Of a stretch of 64,000 bases of DNA, positions 7,977-17,709 are shown one piece after another. The notes beneath the pieces were generated by a model. It searched no databases and was not told the DNA's origin. It saw nothing but the letters and a program-made list of their open reading frames with translations. Position 1 is the first letter of the stretch; the number at the start of each line of letters is the position of its first letter. The DNA lies in assembly GCF_900101625.1 (NCBI RefSeq), contig NZ_FMYZ01000009.1, forward strand, positions 62,001-126,000, written 5' to 3'. The position numbers were made by a program, and so were the translations under genes. This DNA comes from Cupriavidus sp. YR651. Its GTDB lineage: Bacteria > Pseudomonadota > Gammaproteobacteria > Burkholderiales > Burkholderiaceae.

Positions 7977-8924
7977 ATGAAGAATGCCACGCTGCGCCAG
8001 CTGAAAGTCTTCGAAACGGTAGCCCGCCATCTGAGCTTTTCACGGGCGGCGGAGGAGTTGCACCTGACCCAACCTGCTGTTTCCACACAGGTTCGGCAGC
8101 TGGAGCACCACGTCGGGTTGCCCCTGTTCGAACAGTTGGGCAAGCGGATCTACCTCACACCCGCCGGCACGGAGATGCTGCATTACAGCCGCAGCATCAT
8201 TCAGCAATTCCGTGAAGCGGAAGACGCGATGGCCCAGCTTAAGGGTATTTCCGGAGGCCGGCTCAACGTGGCCGTCATCAGCGCGGGCGACTATTTCTTC
8301 CCACGCCTGCTGGCCGAGTTCATGGGCAGGCACGATGGGGTCACGCTCAATCTCGCGGTGCACAATCGCGAAGAGCTGCTGCACCAGCTGGCCGGCAACC
8401 TGACCGACCTGGCCGTGATGGTGCGCCCGCCCGAGGGCATGGACACCATCGCCGAATCGTTTGCCCCCCACCCCTATGTCATCGTCGCCGCGCCGAACCA
8501 TCCGCTGGTCGGCAAGCGCCACATTCCCCTGGCGGGCCTGGCCGAAGAGGCCTTCGTCTCGCGCGAGAAAGGCTCGGACACCTGGAATTCGATGCAGGAA
8601 GGCTTTGCCGGCCGCTTGTCGAACCTGCGGATCGCCATGGAGATCAAGAGCACCGAGACCATCAAGCAGGCGGTGATCGCCAACATGGGCATCGCCTTCC
8701 TGTCGGCGCATACCGTCGGCCTCGAGTTGCAGACCGGCAAGCTGGCCGTGCTCGACATCGAGGGCTTCCCGGTCATGCTCAACTGGTACGTCGTCCATCG
8801 CAAGAACAAGCGGCTGCCCCCGGTGGCGCTCGCGTTCAAGCATTTCCTGATGGAAGAAGGCGCGTCGCTGATCCAGCAGATCACGGGCGTCGAAGGCCTG
8901 ATCCGGCCACGCCTGCGCGCCTGA
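7977..8924 (+). CDS. LysR-type regulator 2 (CbbR-like)
   Basis: A 315-residue LysR protein. The N-terminal HTH (FSRAAEELHLTQPAVSTQVRQLE) and the effector domain (FVSREKGSDTW) resemble CbbR, the regulator of CO2-fixation operons; the effector of CbbR relatives is often a small metabolite or nucleotide cofactor. ATG 7977 is adjacent to the HTH and fits the family. It diverges from oxlT copy 2 and precedes the small gene at 9127. It probably controls one or both. The CbbR similarity is by eye, and control of formate or C1 metabolism is inferred. Confidence 0.88.
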   Translation: MKNATLRQLKVFETVARHLSFSRAAEELHLTQPAVSTQVRQLEHHVGLPLFEQLGKRIYLTPAGTEMLHYSRSIIQQFREAEDAMAQLKGISGGRLNVAVISAGDYFFPRLLAEFMGRHDGVTLNLAVHNREELLHQLAGNLTDLAVMVRPPEGMDTIAESFAPHPYVIVAAPNHPLVGKRHIPLAGLAEEAFVSREKGSDTWNSMQEGFAGRLSNLRIAMEIKSTETIKQAVIANMGIAFLSAHTVGLELQTGKLAVLDIEGFPVMLNWYVVHRKNKRLPPVALAFKHFLMEEGASLIQQITGVEGLIRPRLRA

Positions 8925-9056
8925 GACGGGCGCTCCGCCCGGACGTCTTCTCCAGAACTCTCCCCGGGCCCGCTCCCGCGACTTCCCAGGCTCTCGATAC
9001 GTCCGCGCCATCCATAAACGATAGCTTATGATTTTGCGATGAAACTTTAATTATCG

Positions 9057-9070
9057 TAAATCGATCGTCA
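9057..9070. promoter_or_regulatory. Candidate LysR 2 site upstream of the 102-residue gene
   Basis: TAAATCGATCGTCA at 9057-9070 is the inverse complement of TGACGATCGATTTA and matches the site at 7943. An adjacent inverted pair, ACGATA (9018-9023) and TATCGT (9052-9057), gives further dyad symmetry typical of LysR control regions. It lies 57-70 bp before the start at 9127. Confidence 0.4.
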
Positions 9071-9126
9071 GGCCTAAGCTGCACACATACCAAGCCATTG
9101 CTCACGTGCAGTTCAAGGAGACGATC

Positions 9127-9435
9127 ATGAACCAACTCCAGTCCGAAGCGCGCCTCGCCACGTCCCCCACCGGCGAGACGCACCACCTCGATCGTGACGT
9201 GCAATTGGCGGCCTACAACGCAGCCTTCACCGAACTGGGCCTGCGTTTCCGCTGGGATATGCCGATGTTTGACTGGCTCTGCGGCATCGAATGCGAAAAG
9301 ACGCGCGTGTGCCGCTACATCGAGGAATACCACGCGCATCTGCTCAAGGCCTACGATCCCGCTTTCCTCGGCCAGCTGATCTTCGACAAGAAGAACGAGT
9401 ACCTGCGCGCGATGGCCGGCGCCGGCATCAACTGA
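9127..9435 (+). CDS. Conserved-looking small cytoplasmic protein (unknown)
   Basis: A 102-residue soluble protein, rich in aromatic and charged residues (FRWDMPMFDWLCGIECEK, then CRYIEEYHAHLLKAYDP), with no signal peptide or membrane segment. I do not recognise the family. The start at ATG 9127 is set by AAGGAG 6 nt upstream; an earlier in-frame ATG at 9106 lacks a ribosome site. It has its own AT-rich promoter region with a candidate LysR 2 site, and a very strong terminator follows, so it appears to be a monocistronic, well-expressed gene. Two cysteines and several histidines could bind a metal, but this is speculation. Confidence 0.75.
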   Translation: MNQLQSEARLATSPTGETHHLDRDVQLAAYNAAFTELGLRFRWDMPMFDWLCGIECEKTRVCRYIEEYHAHLLKAYDPAFLGQLIFDKKNEYLRAMAGAGIN

Positions 9436-9466
9436 CACTGACGCGACGGCAGTCGCTTTCAAACCG

Positions 9467-9520
9467 GCGCGGGGCCGCCGGCGGGTGCTTCGACACCCGC
9501 CTGGCGGCCCCGCGCTTTTT
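9467..9520 (+). terminator. Rho-independent terminator
   Basis: A long stem (GCGCGGGGCCGCC with GCGGGTG against CACCCGC with GGCGGCCCCGCGC) closes on a CTTCGA loop and is followed by TTTTT. It ends the 102-residue gene. Confidence 0.92.
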
Positions 9521-9540
9521 GCCACTCGTGTTTCTTCAAG

Positions 9541-9574
9541 AAAAAGCCCCCAACGGTTCGTGTCTCGTTGGGGG
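9541..9574 (-). terminator. Rho-independent terminator of the frc1-acs operon
   Basis: On the minus strand CCCCCAACG pairs with CGTTGGGGG around a 10-nt loop and is followed by CTTTTT. It lies about 90 bp past the synthetase stop. Confidence 0.88.
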
Positions 9575-9664
9575 TCTGCGTCACGCTTGCCACGGCGCGC
9601 GATCCGGCTCGCAATCCGGCGCGCAAACCGGACGCGCCGCCGCGCACCGGCCGCTACCGTCCCG

Positions 9665-11794
9665 TCAGAGTTTCCCGGCCCCGCGCGCCCACTTGTACTT
9701 GGCGCCCAGCACCGCCACCGGGATTTCCGTCGAGTAGGCGTAAGCCGGCACGCCATGCTCATACAAATACTCGGCGGCCTCTTCCACCTGCACGTCGCCC
9801 GCCAGCGACGCCACGATCGGCTTCTCGATGCCCCTGGCGGCCATTTCCTCCTTCACCTCGATCACCAGCTTGGCAAACACCATCGGCGGCGTGATGATCG
9901 TGTGCCAGTAGCCCAGGATGATCGCGTGGATGCGCGGATCCTCCATGCCCAGCCGCAGCGTGTTCTTGTACGTCGACGGGGGCTCGCCACCGGTGATGTC
10001 CACCGGATTGCCGGCGGCGCCGAACGGCGGGATGAACTTGCGGAAAGCCGCATCGAGGTCCTCCGGCATCGTCATCAGCGACAGGTTGTTATCCACGCAC
10101 GCATCGGAGAGCAGCACGCCCGATCCGCCCGCGCCCGTGATGATGACCACGTTCTCGCCCTTCGGCGTGGGCAGCTTGGGAATGCCGCGCGCGAATTCCA
10201 GCAGGTCGCGCAGCGATCGGGCACGGATCACGCCGGCCTGCTTGAACACGTCCTCGTAGATCTTGTCGTTGCCCGCCAGCGCGCCCGTGTGGGAGCTGGC
10301 CGCGCGCGCGCCCAGGCTGGTGCGGCCCGCTTTCAGCACGACCACCGGCTTCTTCTTCGACACCCGGCGTGCCACCTCGGCAAACGCGCGACCATCCTTC
10401 AGGTCCTCGCAGTGCTGCGCGATGATCTCCGTGTTCTCATCCTGCTCGAAGAACGTCAGCAGATCGTCTTCGTCGATATCGGACTTGTTGCCCAGGCCGA
10501 CGATGGCGGACACGCCCATCTTCGCGGACCGCGAGAAGCCGATGATCGCCATGCCGATCCCGCCCGACTGCGACGACAACGCCGCCTTGCCCTTCACGTC
10601 GTACGGCGTGCAGAACGTCGCGCACAGGTTCTTCGGCGTGTAGTAGAAGCCGTAGATGTTCGGTCCCATCAGCCGGATATCGTGCTTGCGGGCGATGGCG
10701 ACGATCTCTTCCTGACCTTCGACGTTGCCGGTTTCGGCAAAGCCCGACGGAATCAGCACGGCGCCCGGGATGCCCTTCTTGCCGACCTCTTCCAGCGCCT
10801 GGGCAACGAACTTGGCGGGGATGGCGAACACGGCCACGTCCACGTCCCCCGGCACGTCCAGCACGCTCTTGTAGGCCGTCATGCCCATGATCTCTTCGGC
10901 CTTCGGGTGGATCGGATAGATCTTGCCCTGGTAGCCGCCGTTGATCAGGTTCTTCATCACCGAGTTACCGATCTTGCCGTCCTCGGCCGACGCGCCGATC
11001 ACGGCCACCGTGTCCGGTCGCATGATGCGGTTCATCTGGCGGACGATCACTTCCTGGCTCGGACGATATTTCTCCGGCTGCGGCGTGTAGTCCACCACGA
11101 TCCGCACGTCGGCAGCAATCGCGCCGTCCTTGCTGGCGAATACCGGGTTCAGGTCCAGCTCGGAGATCTCTGGGAAGTCGGTCACCAGCTCGGACACGCG
11201 CTGGATCATGGTGGCCAGCGCTTCGCGGTTGGCCGGATCGGCGCCGCGCACGCCCTTGAGCACGTCGGCGGCGGCAATGCCATCGAGCATCGACAGCGCA
11301 TCGTCGCTCGTGGCCGGCGCCAGGCGGAACGTCACGTCCTTGAGCACTTCCACCAGCACGCCGCCCAGGCCGAACGCCACCAGCTTGCCGAACGAGGGAT
11401 CGGTCACGGCGCCGATGATCACTTCCTGCCCGCCCGTGATCATCTGCTGCACCTGCACGCCGACGATCTCCGCGCGGTCGTTGTACGCCTTGGCGTTCTC
11501 GATGATGGTCCGGTAGCCCTGCTCCACCTCCGCCGCGGACTTCAGTCCCACCAGCACGCCACCGGCTTCGGTCTTGTGGAGGATGTCCGGCGAGACGATC
11601 TTCAGCACCACCGGATAGCCCATCTTGCCGGCCAGCTCCACCGCGCCCGTGGGCGACCTGGCCACACCCTCGCCCGGCACCGAGATGCCATAGGCGTCGC
11701 AAACCAGCTTGCCTTCGGGGGCGGTCAGCGCGTTGCGCCCCTCTTCCTTGACGGTCGCGAGGATCTTGCGTACCGCATCCTTGTCTTGTGTCAT
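9665..11794 (-). CDS. NDP-forming acyl-CoA synthetase (acetate-CoA ligase family)
   Basis: A 709-residue single-chain NDP-forming acyl-CoA ligase. The N-terminal ~220 residues are the ATP-grasp (beta-type) domain (GYPVVLKIVSPDILHKTEAGG); the CoA-binding Rossmann domain follows (DTVAVIGASAEDGKIGNSVM), then the succinyl-CoA-synthetase-like domains with the phospho-histidine region (SSHTGALAGND). The domain order beta-alpha is the reverse of many family members. ATG 11794 (MTQDKDAVRK) has GGAGACCTGAC before it. It is cotranscribed behind frc1 under island operator c. It could activate oxalate, formate or another acid to its CoA thioester to prime the transferase cycle; the actual acid is unknown. 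Confidence 0.88.
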   Translation of the reverse strand: MTQDKDAVRKILATVKEEGRNALTAPEGKLVCDAYGISVPGEGVARSPTGAVELAGKMGYPVVLKIVSPDILHKTEAGGVLVGLKSAAEVEQGYRTIIENAKAYNDRAEIVGVQVQQMITGGQEVIIGAVTDPSFGKLVAFGLGGVLVEVLKDVTFRLAPATSDDALSMLDGIAAADVLKGVRGADPANREALATMIQRVSELVTDFPEISELDLNPVFASKDGAIAADVRIVVDYTPQPEKYRPSQEVIVRQMNRIMRPDTVAVIGASAEDGKIGNSVMKNLINGGYQGKIYPIHPKAEEIMGMTAYKSVLDVPGDVDVAVFAIPAKFVAQALEEVGKKGIPGAVLIPSGFAETGNVEGQEEIVAIARKHDIRLMGPNIYGFYYTPKNLCATFCTPYDVKGKAALSSQSGGIGMAIIGFSRSAKMGVSAIVGLGNKSDIDEDDLLTFFEQDENTEIIAQHCEDLKDGRAFAEVARRVSKKKPVVVLKAGRTSLGARAASSHTGALAGNDKIYEDVFKQAGVIRARSLRDLLEFARGIPKLPTPKGENVVIITGAGGSGVLLSDACVDNNLSLMTMPEDLDAAFRKFIPPFGAAGNPVDITGGEPPSTYKNTLRLGMEDPRIHAIILGYWHTIITPPMVFAKLVIEVKEEMAARGIEKPIVASLAGDVQVEEAAEYLYEHGVPAYAYSTEIPVAVLGAKYKWARGAGKL

Positions 11795-11893
11795 GTCAGG
11801 TCTCCATCTGTTCAGGCGTGCAATGGGTAAGCCGCCACGCGTCACGGGCGCGGGCGGTGGTGCGGACTTCGGATGGAAAAGCATTGGAGGGGC

Positions 11894-11932
11894 GGGAGAC
11901 CGGACCGCCCTGGGATGCGGGCCCGGTCTCCC
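11894..11932 (-). other. Intercistronic hairpin between frc1 and the synthetase
   Basis: GGGAGACCGG (11894-11903) is perfectly complementary to CCGGTCTCCC (11923-11932). There is no U-run, so it is more likely an mRNA-stability or processing element than a terminator, tuning the ratio of the two enzymes. Confidence 0.5.
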
Positions 11933-11958
11933 TTACTGCGCGTTGAGCGCGTGCGCGA

Positions 11959-13191
11959 CTACACGGCGCCGGCCGCCTTGAGCGCGGCGATCTGCGCCGG
12001 CGTGCGGCCCAGCCAGTCGAGGATCTCTTCGGTGTGTTCACCCAGCAGCGGGCTGCGCTCCACGTCCACCGGCGACGCCGACAGCGTGATCGGGCAGCCC
12101 AGCTGCACGTACTTGCCGCGCTCCGGATGATCCAGTTCAACCAGGTAGCCGCGCTCGTAGAGCGAGCCGTCCTCGATCAGGTCCTTCATCGACAGGATCG
12201 GGCCGCACGGCACGTCCACGTCGTTGAGCGCGGCCATGACCTCGAACTTGGTCTTGGTCCGGGTCCACTTCTCGACGATGGAGAAGCACTCGCCCAGGCA
12301 CTTCAGTCGCGCCTCCGGCGTGGCGAATTGCGGATGCGTGATCAGGTCCTCGCGGCCGCACAGGCGCATCAGCGGCTCCCAGCCCTGCGGCTGGATGATG
12401 ACGTAGACGTAGTCGTTGGCCCCGCCCGGCGAGCATCGCAGCGCGGCGCCCGGCTGGCCTCCGCCCGACGCGTTGCCCGCGCGCGGCACGAAGTCTCCGA
12501 AATCCTGGCTCGGGTATTCCTTCAGCGGGCCGGCGGAAAGGCGCTGCTGGTCGCGCAGCTTGACGCGGCAGAGGTTCAGCACCGAGTCCTGCATGGCGAC
12601 TTCCACGCGCTGGCCGCGACCCGAATGCTCGCGCTGCAGCAGTGCGGCCAGGATGCCGACCACGCAATGCACGCCCGTACCCGAGTCGCCGATCTGCGCG
12701 CCCGTCACAGTCGGCACGCCTTCCGATTCACCGGTGGTGCTGGCGGAGCCGCCCATGCACTGCGCGACGTTTTCATAGGCCTTGCAATCGGCGTACGGGC
12801 CGGGACCGAAGCCCTTGATCGACGCATAGATCAGGCGCGGATTCAGACTCTGCAGGCGGTCCCAGTCGAACCCGGCACGGTCCAGCACGCCGGGGCCGAA
12901 GTTCTCCACCAGCACGTCGCACCGCTGCACCAGGTCTTCCAGCAGCGCCTTGCCTTCCGGCGTCTTCATGTTCAGCGTCAGGCTGCGCTTGTTGGAATTC
13001 AGCATGGTGAAGTACAGGCTGTCGGCGTTGGGCACATCGCGCAGCTGGCTGCGCGTGATGTCCCCCCGCCCCGGCAGCTCCACCTTGATCACATCGGCCC
13101 CCAGCCAGGCCATCAGCTGGGTGGCCGACGGGCCGGCCTGCACATGCGTCATGTCCAGGATGCGGACACCGTCGAGTGCTTTGTTGTTCAT
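11959..13191 (-). CDS. Class III CoA-transferase, formyl-/succinyl-CoA:oxalate type (copy 1)
   Basis: A 410-residue CaiB/BaiF-family CoA-transferase that moves CoA to oxalate. It has the Frc-type N-terminus (LDMTHVQAGPSATQLMAWLG), SNKRSLTL, the catalytic aspartate in GAQIGDSGTG (about residue 167, equivalent to Asp169 of Frc) and the glycine loop ASGGGQPG. It differs from the true Frc at 16418 in several blocks but is nearly identical to the copy at 20621-21892. AAGGAGACAACGCC precedes ATG 13191 and operator c lies 46 bp upstream. CoA donor (formyl-CoA, succinyl-CoA or acetyl-CoA) cannot be told from sequence. Confidence 0.9.
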   Translation of the reverse strand: MNNKALDGVRILDMTHVQAGPSATQLMAWLGADVIKVELPGRGDITRSQLRDVPNADSLYFTMLNSNKRSLTLNMKTPEGKALLEDLVQRCDVLVENFGPGVLDRAGFDWDRLQSLNPRLIYASIKGFGPGPYADCKAYENVAQCMGGSASTTGESEGVPTVTGAQIGDSGTGVHCVVGILAALLQREHSGRGQRVEVAMQDSVLNLCRVKLRDQQRLSAGPLKEYPSQDFGDFVPRAGNASGGGQPGAALRCSPGGANDYVYVIIQPQGWEPLMRLCGREDLITHPQFATPEARLKCLGECFSIVEKWTRTKTKFEVMAALNDVDVPCGPILSMKDLIEDGSLYERGYLVELDHPERGKYVQLGCPITLSASPVDVERSPLLGEHTEEILDWLGRTPAQIAALKAAGAV

Positions 13192-13236
13192 GGCGTTGTC
13201 TCCTTGAGTATTCTCTCGCGCGCTTGTTTGGATAAG

Positions 13237-13251
13237 GTATGTGATATATCA
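13237..13251 (-). promoter_or_regulatory. Island operator (site c), frc1-acs operon
   Basis: GTATGTGATATATCA on the + strand. In the direction of transcription TTGTTG and TACCTT are separated by 17 bp, and the operator occupies the spacer and -10. Same geometry as sites a, e, f and g. Confidence 0.78.
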
Positions 13252-13450
13252 CAACACAACAAGGAGAAAATGCAGCGCGGTTCAGACTTTCCATTCCGCA
13301 TCGCAATAGATCCTCCAGGCAACACCAGCGTTAACCCGCGACATAGAAGGCTTTGCGATCAATCGCGCTCTATTGATGCGATGGCCTTGTCAGCGTGGAC
13401 ATCCCTTTCGGGCGAGTCACTCTCACACGGTTTCCGCTTGATTTTATTAT

Positions 13451-13465
13451 TGATATATTACATAT
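13451..13465 (+). promoter_or_regulatory. Island operator (site d), sucCD-like operon
   Basis: TGATATATTACATAT on the + strand matches 13 of 15 positions of the inverted core (TGATATATCACATAC). It lies 77-91 bp before the GTG start at 13542. An upstream TTGATT could be the -35; spacing to TATCAT is 19 bp, longer than at the other sites. Confidence 0.65.
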
Positions 13466-13541
13466 CATATTTTACGCTGCGAAAAGCTGAGCAGGCGGGT
13501 CCCGACCTGCGGCCCGCGGCGCTTTTCAACCGAGGAGACAT

Positions 13542-14753
<1,212 letters not shown>

Positions 14754-14754
14754 T

Positions 14755-15678
14755 ATGGCTGTCCTGATCAACCAGAACACGCGCGTGATCTGCCAGGGCT
14801 TTACCGGCGCACAAGGCACGTTCCATTCGGAACAGGCGCTGGCCTATGGCACGAAGATGGTGGGCGGCGTCACGCCCGGCAAGGGCGGTGAATCGCACCT
14901 GGGCCTGCCGGTCTTCGATACCGTGGCCGCTGCCGCCCATGCCACCGGTGCCGATGCGTCGGTCATCTATGTGCCGCCGCCGTTCGCCACCGATGCCATC
15001 CTGGAAGCGGTCGACGCCGGCATCGCGCTGATCGTCTGCATCACCGAAGGCATTCCCGTGATGGACATGGTGCGCGTCAAGCGTGCGCTGTCGGGGTCCG
15101 GCAGCCGCCTGGTCGGCCCGAATTGCCCGGGGGTGATCACGCCGGGGCAATGCAAGATCGGCATCATGCCGGGCCACATCCATACACCGGGCAAGATCGG
15201 CGTGGTGTCGCGCTCGGGCACGCTGACCTATGAGGCCGTGGCGCAGACCACGGCGGCCGGACTGGGGCAATCAACCTGCATCGGCATCGGCGGCGATCCG
15301 GTGAACGGCACCGACTTCATCGACTGCCTGGAGATGTTCCTGGCCGACGACAAGACCGAAGGCATCATCATGATCGGCGAGATTGGTGGATCGGCGGAGG
15401 AAGAGGCCGCCCGGTTCCTGCGCGATGCGCGCACGCGCAAACCCGTGGTGGGCTTTATCGCCGGCACCACGGCGCCGCCGGGACGCCGCATGGGGCACGC
15501 CGGCGCGATCATCTCGGGCGGGACGGGCACGGCGGAAGCGAAGATCGACGCCATGCGCGAAGCCGGCATCCATGTCGCCGGGTCGCCGGCGGAGCTGGGG
15601 GCGACCATGGCGGCGGCGATGAAGCAGGCATCGGGGCGCGCCCCGCTCAAACGAAACCTGGCGTTGGCCAGCGCGTGA
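14755..15678 (+). CDS. SucD/MtkB-like CoA ligase, alpha subunit
   Basis: A 307-residue partner of the preceding gene, starting 1 bp after its stop (AGGAGG lies at the end of the upstream frame, so translation is probably coupled). CoA-binding Rossmann fold at the N-terminus (RVICQGFTGAQGTFHSEQAL, YGTKMVGGVTPGKGG); the phospho-histidine stands in RMGHAGAIISGGTGTAEAKI. Length and motifs fit SucD (289-300 aa) and MtkB. A clean terminator follows, so the operon has just these two genes. Specificity (succinate, malate, oxalate) is not resolved. Confidence 0.92.
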   Translation: MAVLINQNTRVICQGFTGAQGTFHSEQALAYGTKMVGGVTPGKGGESHLGLPVFDTVAAAAHATGADASVIYVPPPFATDAILEAVDAGIALIVCITEGIPVMDMVRVKRALSGSGSRLVGPNCPGVITPGQCKIGIMPGHIHTPGKIGVVSRSGTLTYEAVAQTTAAGLGQSTCIGIGGDPVNGTDFIDCLEMFLADDKTEGIIMIGEIGGSAEEEAARFLRDARTRKPVVGFIAGTTAPPGRRMGHAGAIISGGTGTAEAKIDAMREAGIHVAGSPAELGATMAAAMKQASGRAPLKRNLALASA

Positions 15679-15690
15679 ACGCAGAAACGG

Positions 15691-15719
15691 AAAAGGCCGG
15701 GCGAATCGCCCGGCTTTTT
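15691..15719. terminator. Bidirectional Rho-independent terminator
   Basis: GCCGGGCG (15696-15703) and CGCCCGGC (15707-15714) with AAAA before and TTTTT after. It serves the sucCD-like operon on the + strand and probably the PAS gene on the minus strand. Confidence 0.93.
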
Positions 15720-15754
15720 CGTTCCTGCGCCGTGCTGCAACCGCGTCTGATGAG

Positions 15755-16288
15755 TCAGGCGGCTCCGGCCGTGGCGCCCACCCTGGCTTCCAGTTCCGTG
15801 ATGCGCTTGCGCAGCGCCCGCTCTTCCTGGAAGCGCACGGTCTCGTCACGGATCACCGCCACGATGCCGGTGATTTCCCCGCCCTGCCCGTGCAGCAGCG
15901 CCACGGTAAAGGCGATCGACATCGCATCGCCGTTCTTGTTGATCGCCGGGACCTTGAGCAAGTCATGGCCGTAGCGGGTCTGGCCCGTTGCCATGGTCTT
16001 GTCGTAGCCCTCCCAGTGGCGCGCACGCAGGCGCTCGGGAATGATCAGATCCAGCGACTTGCCCAGGGCCTCCTCGCGGGTGTAGCCGAACATGTACTCG
16101 GCGGCCGGGTTCCACAACGTGATGGCACCGTCGGCGCCGGAGATGATGACGGCGTCGCCGATGGCCGACACCAGCTGTTCATAGTCGATCGCGGTCTGCA
16201 TGGTCTTTGCTGGGCTTTCCATGTGAATGGGAGGGTGGCCAGGTTCGCCACCCGGGGTCCGGGCCGTCATTGTGGCACTGTCGGCCAT
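15755..16288 (-). CDS. Single PAS-domain protein
   Basis: A 177-residue protein that is essentially one PAS/PAC sensor domain: QLVSAIGDAVIISGADGAIT, LWNPAAEYMFGYTREEALGK, then the PAC end GEITGIVAVIRDETVRFQEE and a short coiled tail. There is no kinase, cyclase or DNA-binding domain attached. PAS domains bind haem, flavin or small ligands and signal by contact; the partner here is unknown. I give ATG 16288, with GAGGGA upstream; later ATGs at about residues 23 and 30 are possible. It is convergent with the sucCD-like operon and lies between two oxalate operons, without an obvious island operator. Confidence 0.8.
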   Translation of the reverse strand: MADSATMTARTPGGEPGHPPIHMESPAKTMQTAIDYEQLVSAIGDAVIISGADGAITLWNPAAEYMFGYTREEALGKSLDLIIPERLRARHWEGYDKTMATGQTRYGHDLLKVPAINKNGDAMSIAFTVALLHGQGGEITGIVAVIRDETVRFQEERALRKRITELEARVGATAGAA

Positions 16289-16417
16289 GCCGGTCCCTCA
16301 GGTTGGCGTCCAGACAATGAAGCGCCAGGGCGCGTGGTACGTCCAGTCTACGCATTCCCCGGCGCTCCAGGTGTGGCCCGCTGTCACATCGGGGCACTGA
16401 CAGTGCTGGCGCCTGGC

Positions 16418-17668
16418 TCAGATCACCTGCGCCTCACGCAGGCGGGCGACCTCCTCGGCGCCGTAGCCCAGGCCGGCCAGCACTTCCTCGCTGTGCTCGC
16501 CCAGCAGCGGCGAACCGGTGATTTCCGGCTTCATGGCCGAGAACTTGATCGGGCTGCCCACGGTCAGGTAGGTGCCACGTTCCTTGTGCTGGACTTCCAC
16601 GATCGAACCGCTCTTGCGCAACGATTCATCCGCCGCGATTTCCTTCATTGACAGCACCGGCGAGCAGGGAATATCGAACTTGCGCAGGATGTCCACCGCC
16701 TCGTACTTGGTCTTGTCGGCAAGCCAGTCTTCGATGGTCTTGAAGATCTCGAAGATATGCGGCTGACGGCCCTTGGGCGTGTTGTAGTTCGGATCGCTGA
16801 TCCACTCTTCCTTGCCCAGTGCCTTGCAGATCGGCTCCCAGGCGTGGCCCTGGATGGTGAAGTAGATATAGGCGTTGGGATCGGTCTCCCAGCCCTTGCA
16901 CTTCAGCACCCAGCCCGGCTGGCCGCCACCGCCGGCGTTGCCACCGCGGGGCACCACGTCGCTGAACGTGCCGTGTGGATACTGGGGATACTCTTCCAGA
17001 TAGCCCTGGCGGTCCAGTCGCTGCTGGTCGCGCAGCTTCACGCGGCACAGATTCAGCACAGCGTCCTGCATCGATACGGCAACCTTCTGACCCTGGCCGG
17101 TCTGCTGGCGGCCGATGATCGCGGTCAGGATGCCGATGGCCAGGTGCATGCCGGTGTTCGAGTCACCCAGGGCGGCGGCGGACACGGTCGGCGGGCCGTC
17201 CCAGAAACCGGTGGTCGACGCGGCACCGCCGGCGCACTGTGCCACGTTCTCGTAGACCTTCAGGTCTTCATAGTGGTGGCCGTCGCTGAAGCCCTTGACC
17301 GATGCCACGATCATCTTCGGGTTCAGTTCCTTGATGCGCTCCCAGGAGAACCCCATGCGGTCCAGCGCACCGGGGCCGAAGTTCTCGACCAGCACATCCG
17401 ATTCGCGGATCAACTGCTCCAGGATCTTCTTGCCTTCCGGCTTCTTGGTGTCCAGCGTCAGCGAGCGCTTGTTGCTGTTCAGCATGGTGAAGTACAGCGC
17501 GTCCGCGTCGGGAATGTCGCGCAGCTGCGTGCGGGTGACGTCGCCGGAGCCGGGGCGTTCCACCTTGATGACGTCTGCGCCGAACCACGCGAGAAGCTGC
17601 GTGCAGGCGGGGCCGGCTTGCACGTGCGTAAAGTCGATGATCTTGATGCCGTTGAGTGGGAGGTTCAC
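16418..17668 (-). CDS. frc: Formyl-CoA:oxalate CoA-transferase
   Basis: A 416-residue class III CoA-transferase of exactly the length of E. coli and Oxalobacter Frc. Very strong family blocks: LLAWFGADVIKVERPGSGDV, YFTMLNSNKRSL, FWDGPPTVSAAALGDSNTG with the catalytic Asp (~169), RVKLRDQQRLDRQGYLEEYP, the gating glycine loop GGNAGGGGQPGW, and CKGWETDPNAYIYFTIQ. It converts formyl-CoA plus oxalate into oxalyl-CoA plus formate. The start is GTG 17668, preceded by TTGGAG. It follows oxc with a 41-bp gap, so oxc-frc is one leftward operon under operator e. Confidence 0.97.
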   Translation of the reverse strand: MNLPLNGIKIIDFTHVQAGPACTQLLAWFGADVIKVERPGSGDVTRTQLRDIPDADALYFTMLNSNKRSLTLDTKKPEGKKILEQLIRESDVLVENFGPGALDRMGFSWERIKELNPKMIVASVKGFSDGHHYEDLKVYENVAQCAGGAASTTGFWDGPPTVSAAALGDSNTGMHLAIGILTAIIGRQQTGQGQKVAVSMQDAVLNLCRVKLRDQQRLDRQGYLEEYPQYPHGTFSDVVPRGGNAGGGGQPGWVLKCKGWETDPNAYIYFTIQGHAWEPICKALGKEEWISDPNYNTPKGRQPHIFEIFKTIEDWLADKTKYEAVDILRKFDIPCSPVLSMKEIAADESLRKSGSIVEVQHKERGTYLTVGSPIKFSAMKPEITGSPLLGEHSEEVLAGLGYGAEEVARLREAQVI

Positions 17669-17709
17669 TATCGGTCTCCAAATGGAATAGAGGGTGAAAC
17701 TGGGGCGGA

